From assembly GCA_019637445.1 (NCBI GenBank), contig JAHBVS010000001.1, forward strand, positions 2,081,586 through 2,145,585: DNA of 64,000 nt, given 5' to 3'. Below, one piece after another: positions 1 through 7,968 of this stretch (position 1 is the stretch's first letter; every line of letters begins with the position of its first letter). Origin of the DNA: Gemmatimonadaceae bacterium (GTDB lineage: Bacteria; Gemmatimonadota; Gemmatimonadetes; Gemmatimonadales; Gemmatimonadaceae). The notes beneath the pieces are model-generated. The model was not told the DNA's origin, ran no database searches, and saw only the letters and a program-made list of their open reading frames with translations. The position numbers and the translations under genes were made by a program.

Positions 1-1
1 A

Positions 2-1102
2 CCGCGGCTGCTCATCGCCACGCTGCGCGAGTTCTGGGCCGAGCGCGACGGCTTCCACAATAGCGGCGAGATCGAGGCCTTCTTCAACGAGGAGATGCGC
101 CATCGCGCCCGCGCGACGCGCGCGCGTATGGCCGCGGTCCACCGTTTCGAGAAGGCCGAGGGGGTCCAGGCGAGCGCCCACGCCGCGCCGAGCGCCGATG
201 CGATCTGGCGCGACCTGGTCGCGGAGCTGCACAAGCCGCAGGTCGACGCCGCGACCGCCGCCAAGCGGCGCCGTGAGCATAGCTCGCACGGGGTCGCCGA
301 ACACATCAACACCGTCGCCAAGCGCGGCAACTGGAAGACGCCCGTCATCATCGCCGTGGTCGCGGCCGTCATGGCATTGGGCGGCGCCTATTGGTTCGGT
401 ATGGCCAGCCGCGCCTCCGTCATCAACCAGATGCTCGGCTCGGCGGAGGCGGAGCAGATCTCGACTCGCGCCGGCCAGCTGGGCAGCGTGACCTTGGGCG
501 ACGCCAGCGTCGCCAACCTCGGTCCCGAGAGCCGGCTCGTCATCGTCCCCGAGTTCGGCGCCAAGTATCGCACGCTCACCGTCTCGGGTACTGCGCGATT
601 CCGTGTGGCAAGCGGCAATCCCGAGCAGTTCGAGGCCAGGCTGGGCGACGTCTCCGTCTTCTCCTCCGGCGGTGTCGTCACGGTTCGTGACTATGCCGAG
701 GAGATGATCCGCGTGGTGCGCGTCGACTCCGGCAGCGCCCGCATCAAGGTGGGTGATGCCGAGCAGACGCTTGCCGAAGGCGCGGCCGTGACCATCGACC
801 GCGACGGCAACTCGCAGGCAGCCAGCGCCGCCGACGTCCAGCGCGAACTGAGCTGGACCGAGAATCGCCTCGTGATGCAGGAGCTTCCGGTCAGCGACGC
901 GCTGCAGAAGCTGTATCGCTGGTACGGACTCGACATCATGTTGGCTGACTCCGCCTCAGCGGCGAAGCCCGTCTCGATGGATGTGCCACTTGAGTCGTCG
1001 CAGGCAGCCATCAGCGCCATCGAGCAGGCGGCGCAGCTGCGCTTCGAGTGGGTGAACAACCGGATGACGTTCCAGGCCGCGACCGGCCGCCGGGCGAGAT
1101 GA
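2..1102 (+). CDS. FecR-like anti-sigma factor / membrane signal relay (5' end cut by window edge)
   Basis: The reading frame is open back to the first bases of the window, so the gene starts upstream; 366 residues are visible. FecR-family proteins span the inner membrane, hold an ECF sigma factor in the cytoplasm and receive a signal from an outer-membrane transducer. The visible part has a charged, helical cytoplasmic N-terminus, one hydrophobic segment (TPVIIAVVAAVMALGGAYWF, encoded near 337-396), then a periplasmic beta-rich domain with the FecR pattern (LGDASVANLGPESRLVI, VSGTARFRV, VDSGSARIKVG). The last 60 residues resemble the short STN/DUF4974 module that contacts secretins or TonB receptors (LVMQELPVSDALQKLYRWYG). 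Its stop overlaps the next start by 4 bases (ATGA), so the two are probably co-translated. A partner sigma factor, if present, must lie upstream outside the window. Confidence 0.8.
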   Translation, partial: PRLLIATLREFWAERDGFHNSGEIEAFFNEEMRHRARATRARMAAVHRFEKAEGVQASAHAAPSADAIWRDLVAELHKPQVDAATAAKRRREHSSHGVAEHINTVAKRGNWKTPVIIAVVAAVMALGGAYWFGMASRASVINQMLGSAEAEQISTRAGQLGSVTLGDASVANLGPESRLVIVPEFGAKYRTLTVSGTARFRVASGNPEQFEARLGDVSVFSSGGVVTVRDYAEEMIRVVRVDSGSARIKVGDAEQTLAEGAAVTIDRDGNSQAASAADVQRELSWTENRLVMQELPVSDALQKLYRWYGLDIMLADSASAAKPVSMDVPLESSQAAISAIEQAAQLRFEWVNNRMTFQAATGRRAR

Positions 1103-2553
1103 GCCGCGCGCTCCGCCGCCTGAGGGCCGCAGCGGGGGCCCTCGTGTTGCTGCTGTCGCCAGCGGCCCTGCTCGGACAGCGTGTCTCCGGTCAGGTAAAG
1201 CTTCCCGGCGGCGCGACCGGCGGCGGAGGCGTGATTGTGGTTGCGCAGGACAGCGCGGGCACTGAAGTGCTGCGCGTTGTGACCAGCGACGACGGACGCT
1301 ACGCCTTGCCCCTTCCGCGAGCGGGCTACACCCGCGTCGTGCTGGAGCGCGTTGGGTACGAGCGTACGGTCGCGCTGGAACAGGCGGTCGCGGCCGGCGA
1401 GATCGTGTCGCTGGATCCCACGCTGGGCGCCAGCGTTCGGGTGCTGCCGCTGCGCTCATCCGTGGCCCCGAGCTCCTGCGGCAACTCGGCCGTGGACCAG
1501 ACTTACGTCGCGACTTTGATGGACGAGGTACGAAAGGCCATTACGGCGGCGCACCTCACGTCCACTCGGCAGGGCGTCGTCGCACGCTGGGCCGTGACCG
1601 ACCACCGGCTCGCGGCCAACGCGCGCGATACGGCGCGCTTCCTGATCGCGCGCCGCAGTGGAGCGCCGGTCGCGGCGTTCGGCACTCCCGTATTGGGGGA
1701 GCTGCAGCGTTCCGGCTATGTGGTGGTCGCCGGCAAGGACCGGATCTTCCGCGGCTTCGACCTGACGACGTTGCTGTCGCCTTGGTTCGCGAGCTCCTAC
1801 TGCTTCACGGCGCGCGAAGGGTCGGCGACCGCATTCACCGTGAGCTTCGAGCCGAAGGAACGGAAGCGGGACTACGTGGACGTCGAGGGCACCCTGCTTA
1901 TTGAACGCGCTACGATGGCCCTGCAGGAGATCAACTACCGGTACGTAGGACTCACGTCGGATGAAGACAAGCGCGACGGAGGTGGGCGGGTCGGCTTCGC
2001 CCGTGCTGCCGGCGGTACCTGGCTGGTCTCCGACTGGTTCATCCGCTTCCCGCAGGTCGGGTTCATTGAGCTTGAGACCTTCCGCTCCCAGGACCGTGCC
2101 CGGGTGCTGCAACCCGAGGTGATGGGCCACGAGCTGTTGTCCTGGCAGACGACGGCACTGCTGGAAGGATCGCGACGCATCTTCATGAGCGAGGCGGCAG
2201 CCAATGACGATCGCGAAGGACCAATCCGCAGCGCCTGCTCGGAGCGAGTGATCTTTGCCCGCACCGGCGCGGCCCGCGGGCGCCTCACGTGGCAGGATCG
2301 GCCCGTGGCCAACTCCCGTATCCGCGCCACTTGGCGCGTCGCCGTCGACGTCGGTGGCGAAGTGCCCCTTTGGCGCGATGAGATCCGTGAGGCCATCAGC
2401 TCGAATCGCGGGGACTGGGTCCTCTGCGACCTACCCGCGCTGACCACGGTGGAGTTGTCCTGGGAAGTGATGGGCAAGAAGAGCAGCACGTCGCTACGCG
2501 TGGACTGGAACCAGTTGGTCACGCTCGACGCCGACGGGAAGCCGGTACCGTGA
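1099..2553 (+). CDS. Secreted carboxypeptidase-regulatory-like domain protein
   Basis: 484 residues starting at the ATG that overlaps the fecR stop. A signal peptide is visible (basic MSRALRRLR, then ALVLLLSPAALLG). Residues about 27-95 form a carboxypeptidase-regulatory-like beta-sandwich (VSGQVKLPGG, SDDGRYALPLP, GYTRVVLERVGYERTVAL). The rest has no domain I recognise; it is beta-rich with scattered cysteines. In TonB/Sus systems this sandwich usually precedes a receptor barrel, but no plug or barrel follows here, so it is a stand-alone periplasmic or outer-membrane-attached protein. It lies between a FecR-like gene and a DsrE-like gene with 4-base overlaps at both ends, which suggests one operon reading out an envelope signal. 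The function is unknown. Confidence 0.75.
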   Translation: MSRALRRLRAAAGALVLLLSPAALLGQRVSGQVKLPGGATGGGGVIVVAQDSAGTEVLRVVTSDDGRYALPLPRAGYTRVVLERVGYERTVALEQAVAAGEIVSLDPTLGASVRVLPLRSSVAPSSCGNSAVDQTYVATLMDEVRKAITAAHLTSTRQGVVARWAVTDHRLAANARDTARFLIARRSGAPVAAFGTPVLGELQRSGYVVVAGKDRIFRGFDLTTLLSPWFASSYCFTAREGSATAFTVSFEPKERKRDYVDVEGTLLIERATMALQEINYRYVGLTSDEDKRDGGGRVGFARAAGGTWLVSDWFIRFPQVGFIELETFRSQDRARVLQPEVMGHELLSWQTTALLEGSRRIFMSEAAANDDREGPIRSACSERVIFARTGAARGRLTWQDRPVANSRIRATWRVAVDVGGEVPLWRDEIREAISSNRGDWVLCDLPALTTVELSWEVMGKKSSTSLRVDWNQLVTLDADGKPVP

Positions 2554-3131
2554 GTCGCGCTTCGGACTCCGGCCGACTCGCGGCCCTCGCGTTGGCTGGA
2601 ACCCTCGTCTTGCCGGTTGGCCGGTTGGTGGCGCAACAGGCGCCGCCGGCGGCGGGCATCGAGCGCAGCGGGCCGGTCATCCGCAACGGCGGGATGTCCG
2701 CCGCCGTGCCCGACGCCACGTTCAAGATCCCGGACGGCCACGTCTTCAAGGTGATGTGGGAGATCAACGTCGGCGTCGACTCCCTGGCCAACCAGCAGCT
2801 CGGCACCGTGGCGCGGTTCTACAACCTGCACGCGCGCAACGGGATCCCGGTCGAGCGCCTGCACGCGGCCGCGGTCTTCCACGGAACCGGTTGGTACGCG
2901 CTGCTCACGGATTCCGCGCACATTGCGCGATTCGGGCGCCCCAACCCCAGCCGGCCGTTGGTCGAGGAGCTGCTCAAGCAGGGCGCGCGTCTGGCGATGT
3001 GTGGGCAGACGGCGGCGTTCCGAGGCGTGAAGCGCGAGGAACTGCTGCCGGGTGTCGATCTCGCCATCAGCGCGATGACGGCGTTGAACGTGTTCTACGC
3101 CGAGGGATACCGCCTGAACCCCTGGCGCTGA
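2550..3131 (+). CDS. Exported DsrE-family protein
   Basis: 193 residues from a GTG that overlaps the preceding stop (GTGA). The N-terminus is a signal peptide (SGRLAALALAGTLVLPVGRLVAQ), so the protein is probably periplasmic. The mature part follows the DsrE/COG1416 pattern: a beta-strand with VFKVMWEINVGVDS, an alternating alpha/beta layout (RLHAAAVFHGTGWYALL), and a single cysteine at ARLAMCGQTA, where sulfur-handling relatives carry their reactive cysteine. Relatives of DsrE are small sulfur-transfer or sulfur-binding proteins, often uncharacterised when exported. Third gene of the fecR-like run; a strong hairpin lies 30 bases after its stop. Confidence 0.7.
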   Translation: MSRASDSGRLAALALAGTLVLPVGRLVAQQAPPAAGIERSGPVIRNGGMSAAVPDATFKIPDGHVFKVMWEINVGVDSLANQQLGTVARFYNLHARNGIPVERLHAAAVFHGTGWYALLTDSAHIARFGRPNPSRPLVEELLKQGARLAMCGQTAAFRGVKREELLPGVDLAISAMTALNVFYAEGYRLNPWR

Positions 3132-3161
3132 CCCGGCGCGGGCGCTGAGATGGCAGCAAGA

Positions 3162-3194
3162 AGGCCCCGCAACGCATCGCGCGTTGCGGGGCCT
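3162..3194. terminator. Strong hairpin between the + strand operon and the minus-strand tRNAs
   Basis: A perfect 14-bp stem (AGGCCCCGCAACGC and its complement) closes a 5-base loop at 3176-3180. On the minus strand the stem is followed by TTCTTGC, so it best fits a terminator for the tRNA transcript. It could also stop the + strand operon that ends at 3131. Confidence 0.75.
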
Positions 3195-3207
3195 CTATGT
3201 ATACCAG

Positions 3208-3281
3208 TCGGGGCGACTGGATTTGAACCAGCGACCTCCTGCTCCCGAAGCAGGCGCTCTACCGGGCTAAGCTACGCCCCG
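3208..3281 (-). tRNA. tRNA-Pro (anticodon CGG)
   Basis: 74 nt. The acceptor stem CGGGGCG pairs with CGCCCCG, discriminator A. The anticodon stem CCTGC/GCAGG holds the loop TTCGGGA, giving anticodon CGG for codon CCG. The T-loop GTTCAAATC is present. CCA is not encoded. First of two adjacent minus-strand tRNAs; likely processed from a transcript shared with tRNA-Arg. Confidence 0.95.
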
Positions 3282-3290
3282 ATCGTGCTC

Positions 3291-3327
3291 TTTCGTCCTT
3301 CGTCCTACCACCTTCGTCCTAGAAGGA
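3291..3327. repeat. GTCCTTC heptamer repeat between two tRNA genes
   Basis: The spacer between tRNA-Pro and tRNA-Arg contains tandem and near-tandem copies of a GTCCTTC / GAAGGAC heptamer (TTTCGTCCTTCGTCCTACC, then CCTTCGTCCTAGAAGGA). The same heptamer recurs at 6586-6609, 6688-6720, 10808-10873, 41234-41304 and 44834-44860, always between genes. Confidence 0.7.
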
Positions 3328-3328
3328 A

Positions 3329-3402
3329 TGCGCCCGGAGAGACTCGAACTCCCAACCTTCTGATCCGTAGTCAGATGCTCTATCCAATTGAGCTACGAGC
3401 GC
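3329..3402 (-). tRNA. tRNA-Arg (anticodon ACG)
   Basis: 74 nt. The acceptor stem GCGCTCG pairs with CGGGCGC (one G-T), discriminator A. The anticodon stem TCTGA/TCAGA holds loop CTACGGA, giving anticodon ACG. This is the tRNA normally edited to ICG to read CGU, CGC and CGA. CCA is not encoded. Confidence 0.95.
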
Positions 3403-3540
3403 GCAGCACCCACGCAAACACGGCGTACACGTTTCCGAGGGAATCCCAAAGATAAGCGCGCCCGGAGGGGCAGTCAACGAGACGGGGGGCGGCGCCGCTG
3501 GCGCCGCCCCCCGTCCGACTCCCGCCGGCCACGGCGGGGC

Positions 3541-5034
3541 TCACTTCATCACGTACTTCCAGGCGACGATGCCCGGCTGGGTCGCCGTGATCTCGAATTC
3601 CGACATTCCGTTCGGCTCGGCGGACGGCGTGGTCGTCGTCAGCGTCTCCACCACGTTGCCCTCGATGTCGAGGAACTGGAACTCCAGGGTGAACGTCTTG
3701 GCGGCGCGTCCTCGGTTCTCCACCGACCCCGACACCACCGCACCCTCGGCGCGGCGCTCGAAGCGGGTGATCTGCACCCGGTGCTGCATCGCCGTCTCCT
3801 GACGCATCAGGGCCTCGACGTTCTTGATGAGCTCGGCGCGGCGCGTGGTGTTCTGCTCCGCCTCGGCGACCTGGCGCGCGGCCATCGTCTGCATCATCAG
3901 GTTGTCGGGGTTGCCCGGGTCCAGCGTCTTCAGGCGCTCCAGCATCGGCAGCGCTTCCGCCGACTTCTTGGCCTCGATCAACATGTACGCGAGGAAGAAG
4001 TTGGCGTCGCGGATGTTTGGGTTCTTCTCCAGCGCGGCCTGGTAGAAGGCCATCGCGTCGTCGTTCTTGTTGAGCAGCCGGGAGGTCTCCGCCGCAATCA
4101 ACAGTGTGAGGTCCGGATAGATCGACGGGTCTTCCTTCAGCGGCTGCAGGATCTCCGCCATCAAGGCCTGGTTCTGCGTCATCGAGGCGATGTCCATCGC
4201 CGCCGAGAAGTAGGCCGGACCATCCTGGCCCATCGGATCGTTGTTGCCCAGCGCGATGTACATCCGGGCGGCCTTGGCCAGCTTCTCGTTCCGCACGGGG
4301 CCGGCCGACTCCGACATCGCCTGGGTCTGCAGCGTCTGTGCGTACTGCGTCTGGAGCTGGCGCGTCGTCTCGGCGAGCGCGGTGTCCTTCGAGGCGAGTT
4401 CGATCGCCTTGTCCAGCTGTGTGAGCATCCCGTCCACGTCGTTGCGCTTCGCGGCGATCTGCGCGAAGGCGTTGTAGACGAACGGCGAGCGGCGGTCGAG
4501 CTGGAAGGCCTGCTTCGCAAAGTCCTCCGCGCCATCGACGTCGCCCTCGTTCAGCAGGCGGTACGCCTCGCTGATGCGCTCGTTCCAGGGCTTCGACTGC
4601 CGCCAGCGGTCCACATCGGGCTCGCATTCGGGCGCGGCGCGCTCGACGATCGAGAACATCGAGTCGGCAGCGTGCACGAGGTCGATCTGCCGCTCGCGGT
4701 CGCGGCCGAGGTTCAGGTCGCGTTCGGTCATGGAGACCGGCGCGTCATCCTGGTGCAGCCAGAGGATGAACATCTGGCCCTTGGCGTAGGCCAACCCGTT
4801 CGGGTTCGAAGCGAAGCGGCGCTCGTCCTGCAGGAGGCGGGCCGCGTCGCGAAGGGCCTTGGCGCCGTCCTCACCCTCGGGATTGTTGGCGGCCTGCTGG
4901 ATGAAGATGGTCGCCTGCGCGAGCTGCGACGGCTTGTAGAGGTCCACCGAGCACTCAGTGGCCTGCGCGGCCACGGTCACGGGGACCAGGGCGGCGAGCG
5001 CGGCGACGGCGGACAGGCGGATGGAAAGGGACAT
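3541..5034 (-). CDS. Exported TPR-repeat protein
   Basis: 497 residues from the ATG at 5034. An upstream in-frame extension to 5175 would run through the tRNA-Val gene, so it is rejected. The chosen start gives a clean signal peptide (MSLSIRLSAVAALAALVPVTVAAQ). The body is helical with tetratricopeptide-like units (AYRLLNEGDVDGAEDFAKQA, PFVYNAFAQIAAKRNDVDGM, AMAFYQAALEKNPNIRDANF, ALPMLERLKTLDPGNPDNL). The C-terminal 80 residues form a beta-rich domain (VSGSVENRGRAAKTFTLEFQ) similar to the FxLYD/immunoglobulin-like folds seen in envelope proteins. It is probably a periplasmic scaffold; no enzymatic motif is visible. It lies between two groups of minus-strand tRNAs. Confidence 0.8.
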   Translation of the reverse strand: MSLSIRLSAVAALAALVPVTVAAQATECSVDLYKPSQLAQATIFIQQAANNPEGEDGAKALRDAARLLQDERRFASNPNGLAYAKGQMFILWLHQDDAPVSMTERDLNLGRDRERQIDLVHAADSMFSIVERAAPECEPDVDRWRQSKPWNERISEAYRLLNEGDVDGAEDFAKQAFQLDRRSPFVYNAFAQIAAKRNDVDGMLTQLDKAIELASKDTALAETTRQLQTQYAQTLQTQAMSESAGPVRNEKLAKAARMYIALGNNDPMGQDGPAYFSAAMDIASMTQNQALMAEILQPLKEDPSIYPDLTLLIAAETSRLLNKNDDAMAFYQAALEKNPNIRDANFFLAYMLIEAKKSAEALPMLERLKTLDPGNPDNLMMQTMAARQVAEAEQNTTRRAELIKNVEALMRQETAMQHRVQITRFERRAEGAVVSGSVENRGRAAKTFTLEFQFLDIEGNVVETLTTTTPSAEPNGMSEFEITATQPGIVAWKYVMK

Positions 5035-5133
5035 CGGTCGCGGAGTTGGGGGAGTGCCCGGCCGACAGCGGACGCCGACGGCCAGCGGCGGGGGGAGAAA
5101 CGAACGCCCCACGAGTATGACCTCGTGAGGCGA

Positions 5134-5207
5134 TGGGCGGTACAAGACTCGAACTTGTGACCTCCACGATGTCAACGTGGCGCTCTAACCAACTGAGCTA
5201 ACCGCCC
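5134..5207 (-). tRNA. tRNA-Val (anticodon GAC)
   Basis: 74 nt. Acceptor GGGCGGT pairs with ACCGCCC, discriminator A. Anticodon stem CCACG/CGTGG with loop TTGACAT gives GAC (codons GUC/GUU). T-loop GTTCGAGTC is present. CCA is not encoded. Confidence 0.95.
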
Positions 5208-5288
5208 GTGGATACCCGACGCCGACGTCTAACGTTCCGACGGCATCAAGCGTTGCACTGCGGTCGCCGATACTGCTGGTGGCGACAG

Positions 5289-5361
5289 AGCGGGAAACGG
5301 GACTCGAACCCGCGACCCCAACCTTGGCAAGGTTGTGCTCTACCAACTGAGCTATTCCCGC
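5289..5361 (-). tRNA. tRNA-Gly (anticodon GCC)
   Basis: 73 nt. Acceptor GCGGGAA pairs with TTCCCGC, discriminator T. Anticodon stem CAACC/GGTTG with loop TTGCCAA gives GCC (codons GGC/GGU). T-loop GTTCGAGTC is present. CCA is not encoded. Confidence 0.95.
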
Positions 5362-5445
5362 AGACGGGAGCGCAACCGCCGCCACCGCGTCATTGCACCC
5401 TCTGGAACCCTACGATCCACGCCGCCCGGACCCTTGGGCGGGGAG

Positions 5446-5518
<73 letters not shown>

Positions 5519-5559
5519 GCGCGACGCACGCTCAAGAGCGTGTCCGACAGGAACCGTAG

Positions 5560-5588
5560 AAGCTATCTGGGTATATGTAGGCGGTCAA
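5560..5588 (-). promoter_or_regulatory. Candidate housekeeping promoter for the tRNA-Ala/Gly/Val group
   Basis: On the minus strand, TTGACC (5588-5583) and TAGCTT (5565-5560) are separated by exactly 17 bases and lie about 42 bases upstream of tRNA-Ala. The -35 matches five of six consensus bases; the -10 is weaker. The stretch is locally AT-richer than its surroundings. Confidence 0.5.
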
Positions 5589-5689
5589 GCGGTCTGACTG
5601 GCGCTACCGCAGGAAATCCTTATCTTAGGGTTCGCTTTTCGCTGTCGAATTGAGCCGGGCCGCCCTTGGCGCCCAGGAATCCATACGAA

Positions 5690-6580
5690 ATGGCCACCGA
5701 AGTAAAGCGTCGGAAGCGGCGCACCGCGCCTGCTGGCATCGCCCCGAGCGAGCCCGAGCGCGACATTCTCGACCAGTACCTCTACGAAGTCTCCACGTAC
5801 CCCCTCCTGAAGGGGAACGAGGAGATTGAGGTCGCGCGGAAGATCCGCGCTGGCGACCAGGACGCCCTCCAGGAGCTGGTCAAGCGCAACCTGCGCTTCG
5901 TCATCTCGGTGGCCAAGAAGTACCAGAACCGCGGCCTGCCCCTCATCGATCTCATCGGCGAGGGCAACGTCGGCCTGCTCACCGCCGCCCGGAAGTTCGA
6001 TCCCGACCAGGGCGTGAAGTTCATCTCCTACGCCGTGTGGTGGATCCGCCAGGCCATCCTGAGCTCGCTGGCCCGCCAGGGCCGCACGGTCCGCGTGCCG
6101 CTCAACCGCACCGCCGACCTCTCGCGCATCATCAAGGCCTCGGAAATCCTCCGCCAGAAGCTGCGCCGCGAGCCAACGCCGGAAGAGCTCTCGCAGGTCA
6201 CCGGACTGTCCGTGGACGTCGTGCAGTCGCTCGCCGCGCTCAACACCGGCGACGTCCGACTCGATGCCCCGATGGATCCCGACGGCGATCGCTCCCTGAT
6301 CGAGCGCTTCGTCGCCGACGAGATGCCCGACACCGAGGAAGAGGCGATGAACCGCTTCCTCAACGACGAGATCGAGCACGCCCTCAACACCCTGCCGCCC
6401 CGCGATGCCAAGGTGCTGCGCCTCTACTTCGGGCTCGAAGGCGGTCGCGAGCACACGCTCGAGGAGATCGGTTCCATGCTCGGCGTCACGCGTGAGCGGG
6501 TCCGGCAGCTGCGTGACCGTGCGCTCAAGCGGCTCCGTGAAGGGGATGTGGGGCGCGCGCTGGGGTCGTTCGCCGCATAA
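5690..6580 (+). CDS. RNA polymerase sigma factor, RpoD/SigA-type (short form)
   Basis: 296 residues from ATG 5690; a TTG eight codons upstream is possible, but AGGAA at 5674-5678 favours the ATG. It directs RNA polymerase to -35/-10 promoters. Region 1.2 is seen in DQYLYEVSTYPLLKGNEEIE, region 2 in KRNLRFVISVAKKYQNRG, LIGEGNVGLL and FISYAVWWIRQAI (the -10 reading helix), region 3 in PTPEELSQVTGLSVDVV, and region 4 in LPPRDAKVLRLYFGLEGGRE followed by the helix-turn-helix TLEEIGSMLGVTRERVRQLR. Region 1.1 is absent, as in many short primary or group 2 sigma factors. I cannot tell from one window whether this is the essential primary factor. A terminator follows directly. Confidence 0.9.
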   Translation: MATEVKRRKRRTAPAGIAPSEPERDILDQYLYEVSTYPLLKGNEEIEVARKIRAGDQDALQELVKRNLRFVISVAKKYQNRGLPLIDLIGEGNVGLLTAARKFDPDQGVKFISYAVWWIRQAILSSLARQGRTVRVPLNRTADLSRIIKASEILRQKLRREPTPEELSQVTGLSVDVVQSLAALNTGDVRLDAPMDPDGDRSLIERFVADEMPDTEEEAMNRFLNDEIEHALNTLPPRDAKVLRLYFGLEGGREHTLEEIGSMLGVTRERVRQLRDRALKRLREGDVGRALGSFAA

Positions 6581-6585
6581 CGGCT

Positions 6586-6609
6586 GACGAAGGACGAAGG
6601 ACGAAGGAG
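6586..6609. repeat. GACGAAG heptamer repeat
   Basis: Three perfect tandem copies of GAAGGAC (7 bp) follow the sigma-factor stop and run into the terminator stem. Same family as at 3291, 10808, 41234 and 44834. Confidence 0.8.
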
Positions 6610-6638
6610 GGCGGCCCGTTCGGGCCGCCCTTTCCTTT
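6609..6638 (+). terminator. Rho-independent terminator after the sigma factor gene
   Basis: Stem GGGCGGCCC (6609-6617) pairs perfectly with GGGCCGCCC (6622-6630) around the loop GTTC, followed by TTTCCTTT. This is a standard intrinsic terminator. Confidence 0.9.
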
Positions 6639-6687
6639 GCACCGCTCCGCGATGCGGATGCCGCTTCCGTGGCGCATATTCCCAAAG

Positions 6688-6720
6688 CTTCCGTCCTCCG
6701 TCCTTCGTCTTCCGTCCGCC
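6688..6720. repeat. Heptamer repeat, inverted copy, upstream of the Mla-type ATPase
   Basis: Copies of GTCCTCC/GTCCTTC/GTCTTCC in the opposite orientation to 6586-6609. With the terminator at 6609 in between, the pair forms a large imperfect inverted repeat. The ATPase start (GTG 6726) was placed after this repeat, because an open extension upstream would translate it. Confidence 0.7.
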
Positions 6721-6725
6721 CTCAC

Positions 6726-7484
6726 GTGATCGTCTTCGACAACCTCCACAAGGCCTTTGGCGACAACGAAGTGCTCCGTGGCTTCTCCCTCGAGGTGAAA
6801 GAGGGCGAGACCATGGTCATCATCGGCTACTCGGGCACGGGAAAGTCGGTCGCGATCAAGCACATCGTCGGGCTGCTCGACCCCGACCTCGGTCGCGTCT
6901 TCGTGGACGGCGTCGAGGTCCAGAAGCTCTCGCGACAGGAGCTCTACAAGCTCCGCGCCAAGATCGGCTACGTGTTCCAGTTCGCCGCGCTCTTCGACTC
7001 CCTGACCATCGCCGACAACGTGGCCATGGGCCTGCGCAAGCAGGGCCAGCTCACCGAGTCCGAGATCAAGGATCGCGTGCACGAGGCATTGGAGCTGGTC
7101 GACCTCGAGGACGACGTCGGCGTGCGGCTCCCCGCCGAACTCTCGGGCGGTATGCGCAAGCGCGTTGGCATCGCTCGCGCCATCGCGCTACGCCCGAAGT
7201 ACCTGCTCTACGATGAACCCACGACCGGCCTCGATCCCGTCACCAGCGCCATCATCGACGCGCTGATGGTCCGCATGCAGAAGCAGCTCGGGGTCACGGG
7301 CATCGTGATTACCCACGACATGCGCAGCGCCTACACTGTCGGCACGCGCATCGCCATGCTCTATGAGGGACAGGTGCGCCAGGTCGGCACCGTCGACGAG
7401 ATCAAGGCCACGACGGATCCCATCGTCAGGCAGTTCATCGAAGGCCGTGCCGAGCTGGAGCCGTTCGAGCCCGTCGCGCGGTGA
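6726..7484 (+). CDS. mlaF: ABC transporter ATPase, MlaF type (phospholipid/lipid trafficking)
   Basis: 252 residues from GTG 6726; an upstream ATG-like extension would translate the heptamer repeat and was rejected. MlaF powers the MlaEFDB inner-membrane complex that moves phospholipids between inner and outer membranes. Visible motifs: Walker A GYSGTGKS, Q-loop YVFQFAALFDSLTI with the FDSLTV-like pattern typical of MlaF, signature LSGGMRKRVGIARAIA (the GMRKR variant is a hallmark of this subfamily), Walker B YLLYDEPTTGLDP and the H-loop ITHDM. No mlaE, mlaD or mlaB partner is in the window, so its permease must be elsewhere. The NUDIX gene overlaps its end by 4 bases (GTGA). Confidence 0.85.
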   Translation: MIVFDNLHKAFGDNEVLRGFSLEVKEGETMVIIGYSGTGKSVAIKHIVGLLDPDLGRVFVDGVEVQKLSRQELYKLRAKIGYVFQFAALFDSLTIADNVAMGLRKQGQLTESEIKDRVHEALELVDLEDDVGVRLPAELSGGMRKRVGIARAIALRPKYLLYDEPTTGLDPVTSAIIDALMVRMQKQLGVTGIVITHDMRSAYTVGTRIAMLYEGQVRQVGTVDEIKATTDPIVRQFIEGRAELEPFEPVAR

Positions 7485-7966
7485 CGCGGAAGAAGAAGCC
7501 CCGTGAGGAGGTCTCGGCCGGCGGCATCGTGTTCCGCCGCGACGGCGAGCGCACGTTCTACCTGCTCATCCGCGATCCCTATCGCAACTGGGGCTTCCCG
7601 AAGGGCCATCTCGAAGCCGGCGAGGAACCATCGTCCGCCGCCCTGCGTGAGGTGGCCGAGGAGACGGGCATCGGCCGACTCGAGATCCGCGCGCCCGTGG
7701 AGACCATCGATTGGACCTTTCGGTTTCGCGGCCGCAAGATCCACAAGGTCTGCCACTTCTTCCTGATGGAGACGGAGCAGCGCCGCACCGTGCCGCAGCG
7801 TGAGGAAGGCATCACGGCTTGCCGCTGGGCCTCGTACGAACAGGCGACCAAGATGCTCGCCTACGACAACGCCCGCGCCGTGCTAGAGTCTGCACACGCA
7901 CTCCTCGCGGTCGGGCCGGATGATGCCGCGGTGCTGCCCGCCAGCGACGTCAGCGCCGCGTCCTGA
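7481..7966 (+). CDS. NUDIX hydrolase
   Basis: 161 residues from a GTG overlapping the mlaF stop. NUDIX enzymes cleave nucleoside diphosphates linked to another moiety. The full NUDIX box GX5EX7REUXEEXGU is intact (residues about 46-68: GHLEAGEEPSSAA followed by LREVAEETGI), with the metal-binding glutamates in REVAEE. Upstream, SAGGIVFRR and FYLLIRDPYRNWGFPKG fit the ADP-ribose/diadenosine polyphosphate hydrolase branch (MutT/Ap4A-like). The substrate cannot be read from sequence. Translational coupling to mlaF suggests co-expression, not necessarily a shared pathway. Confidence 0.9.
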   Translation: MTRKKKPREEVSAGGIVFRRDGERTFYLLIRDPYRNWGFPKGHLEAGEEPSSAALREVAEETGIGRLEIRAPVETIDWTFRFRGRKIHKVCHFFLMETEQRRTVPQREEGITACRWASYEQATKMLAYDNARAVLESAHALLAVGPDDAAVLPASDVSAAS

Positions 7967-7968
7967 CC

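Noticed and set aside
3388-5160. 590-codon + strand frame across the TPR gene and the tRNA-Arg gene
   Set aside because: It runs through a tRNA gene and is antisense to a protein with a signal peptide and TPR units.
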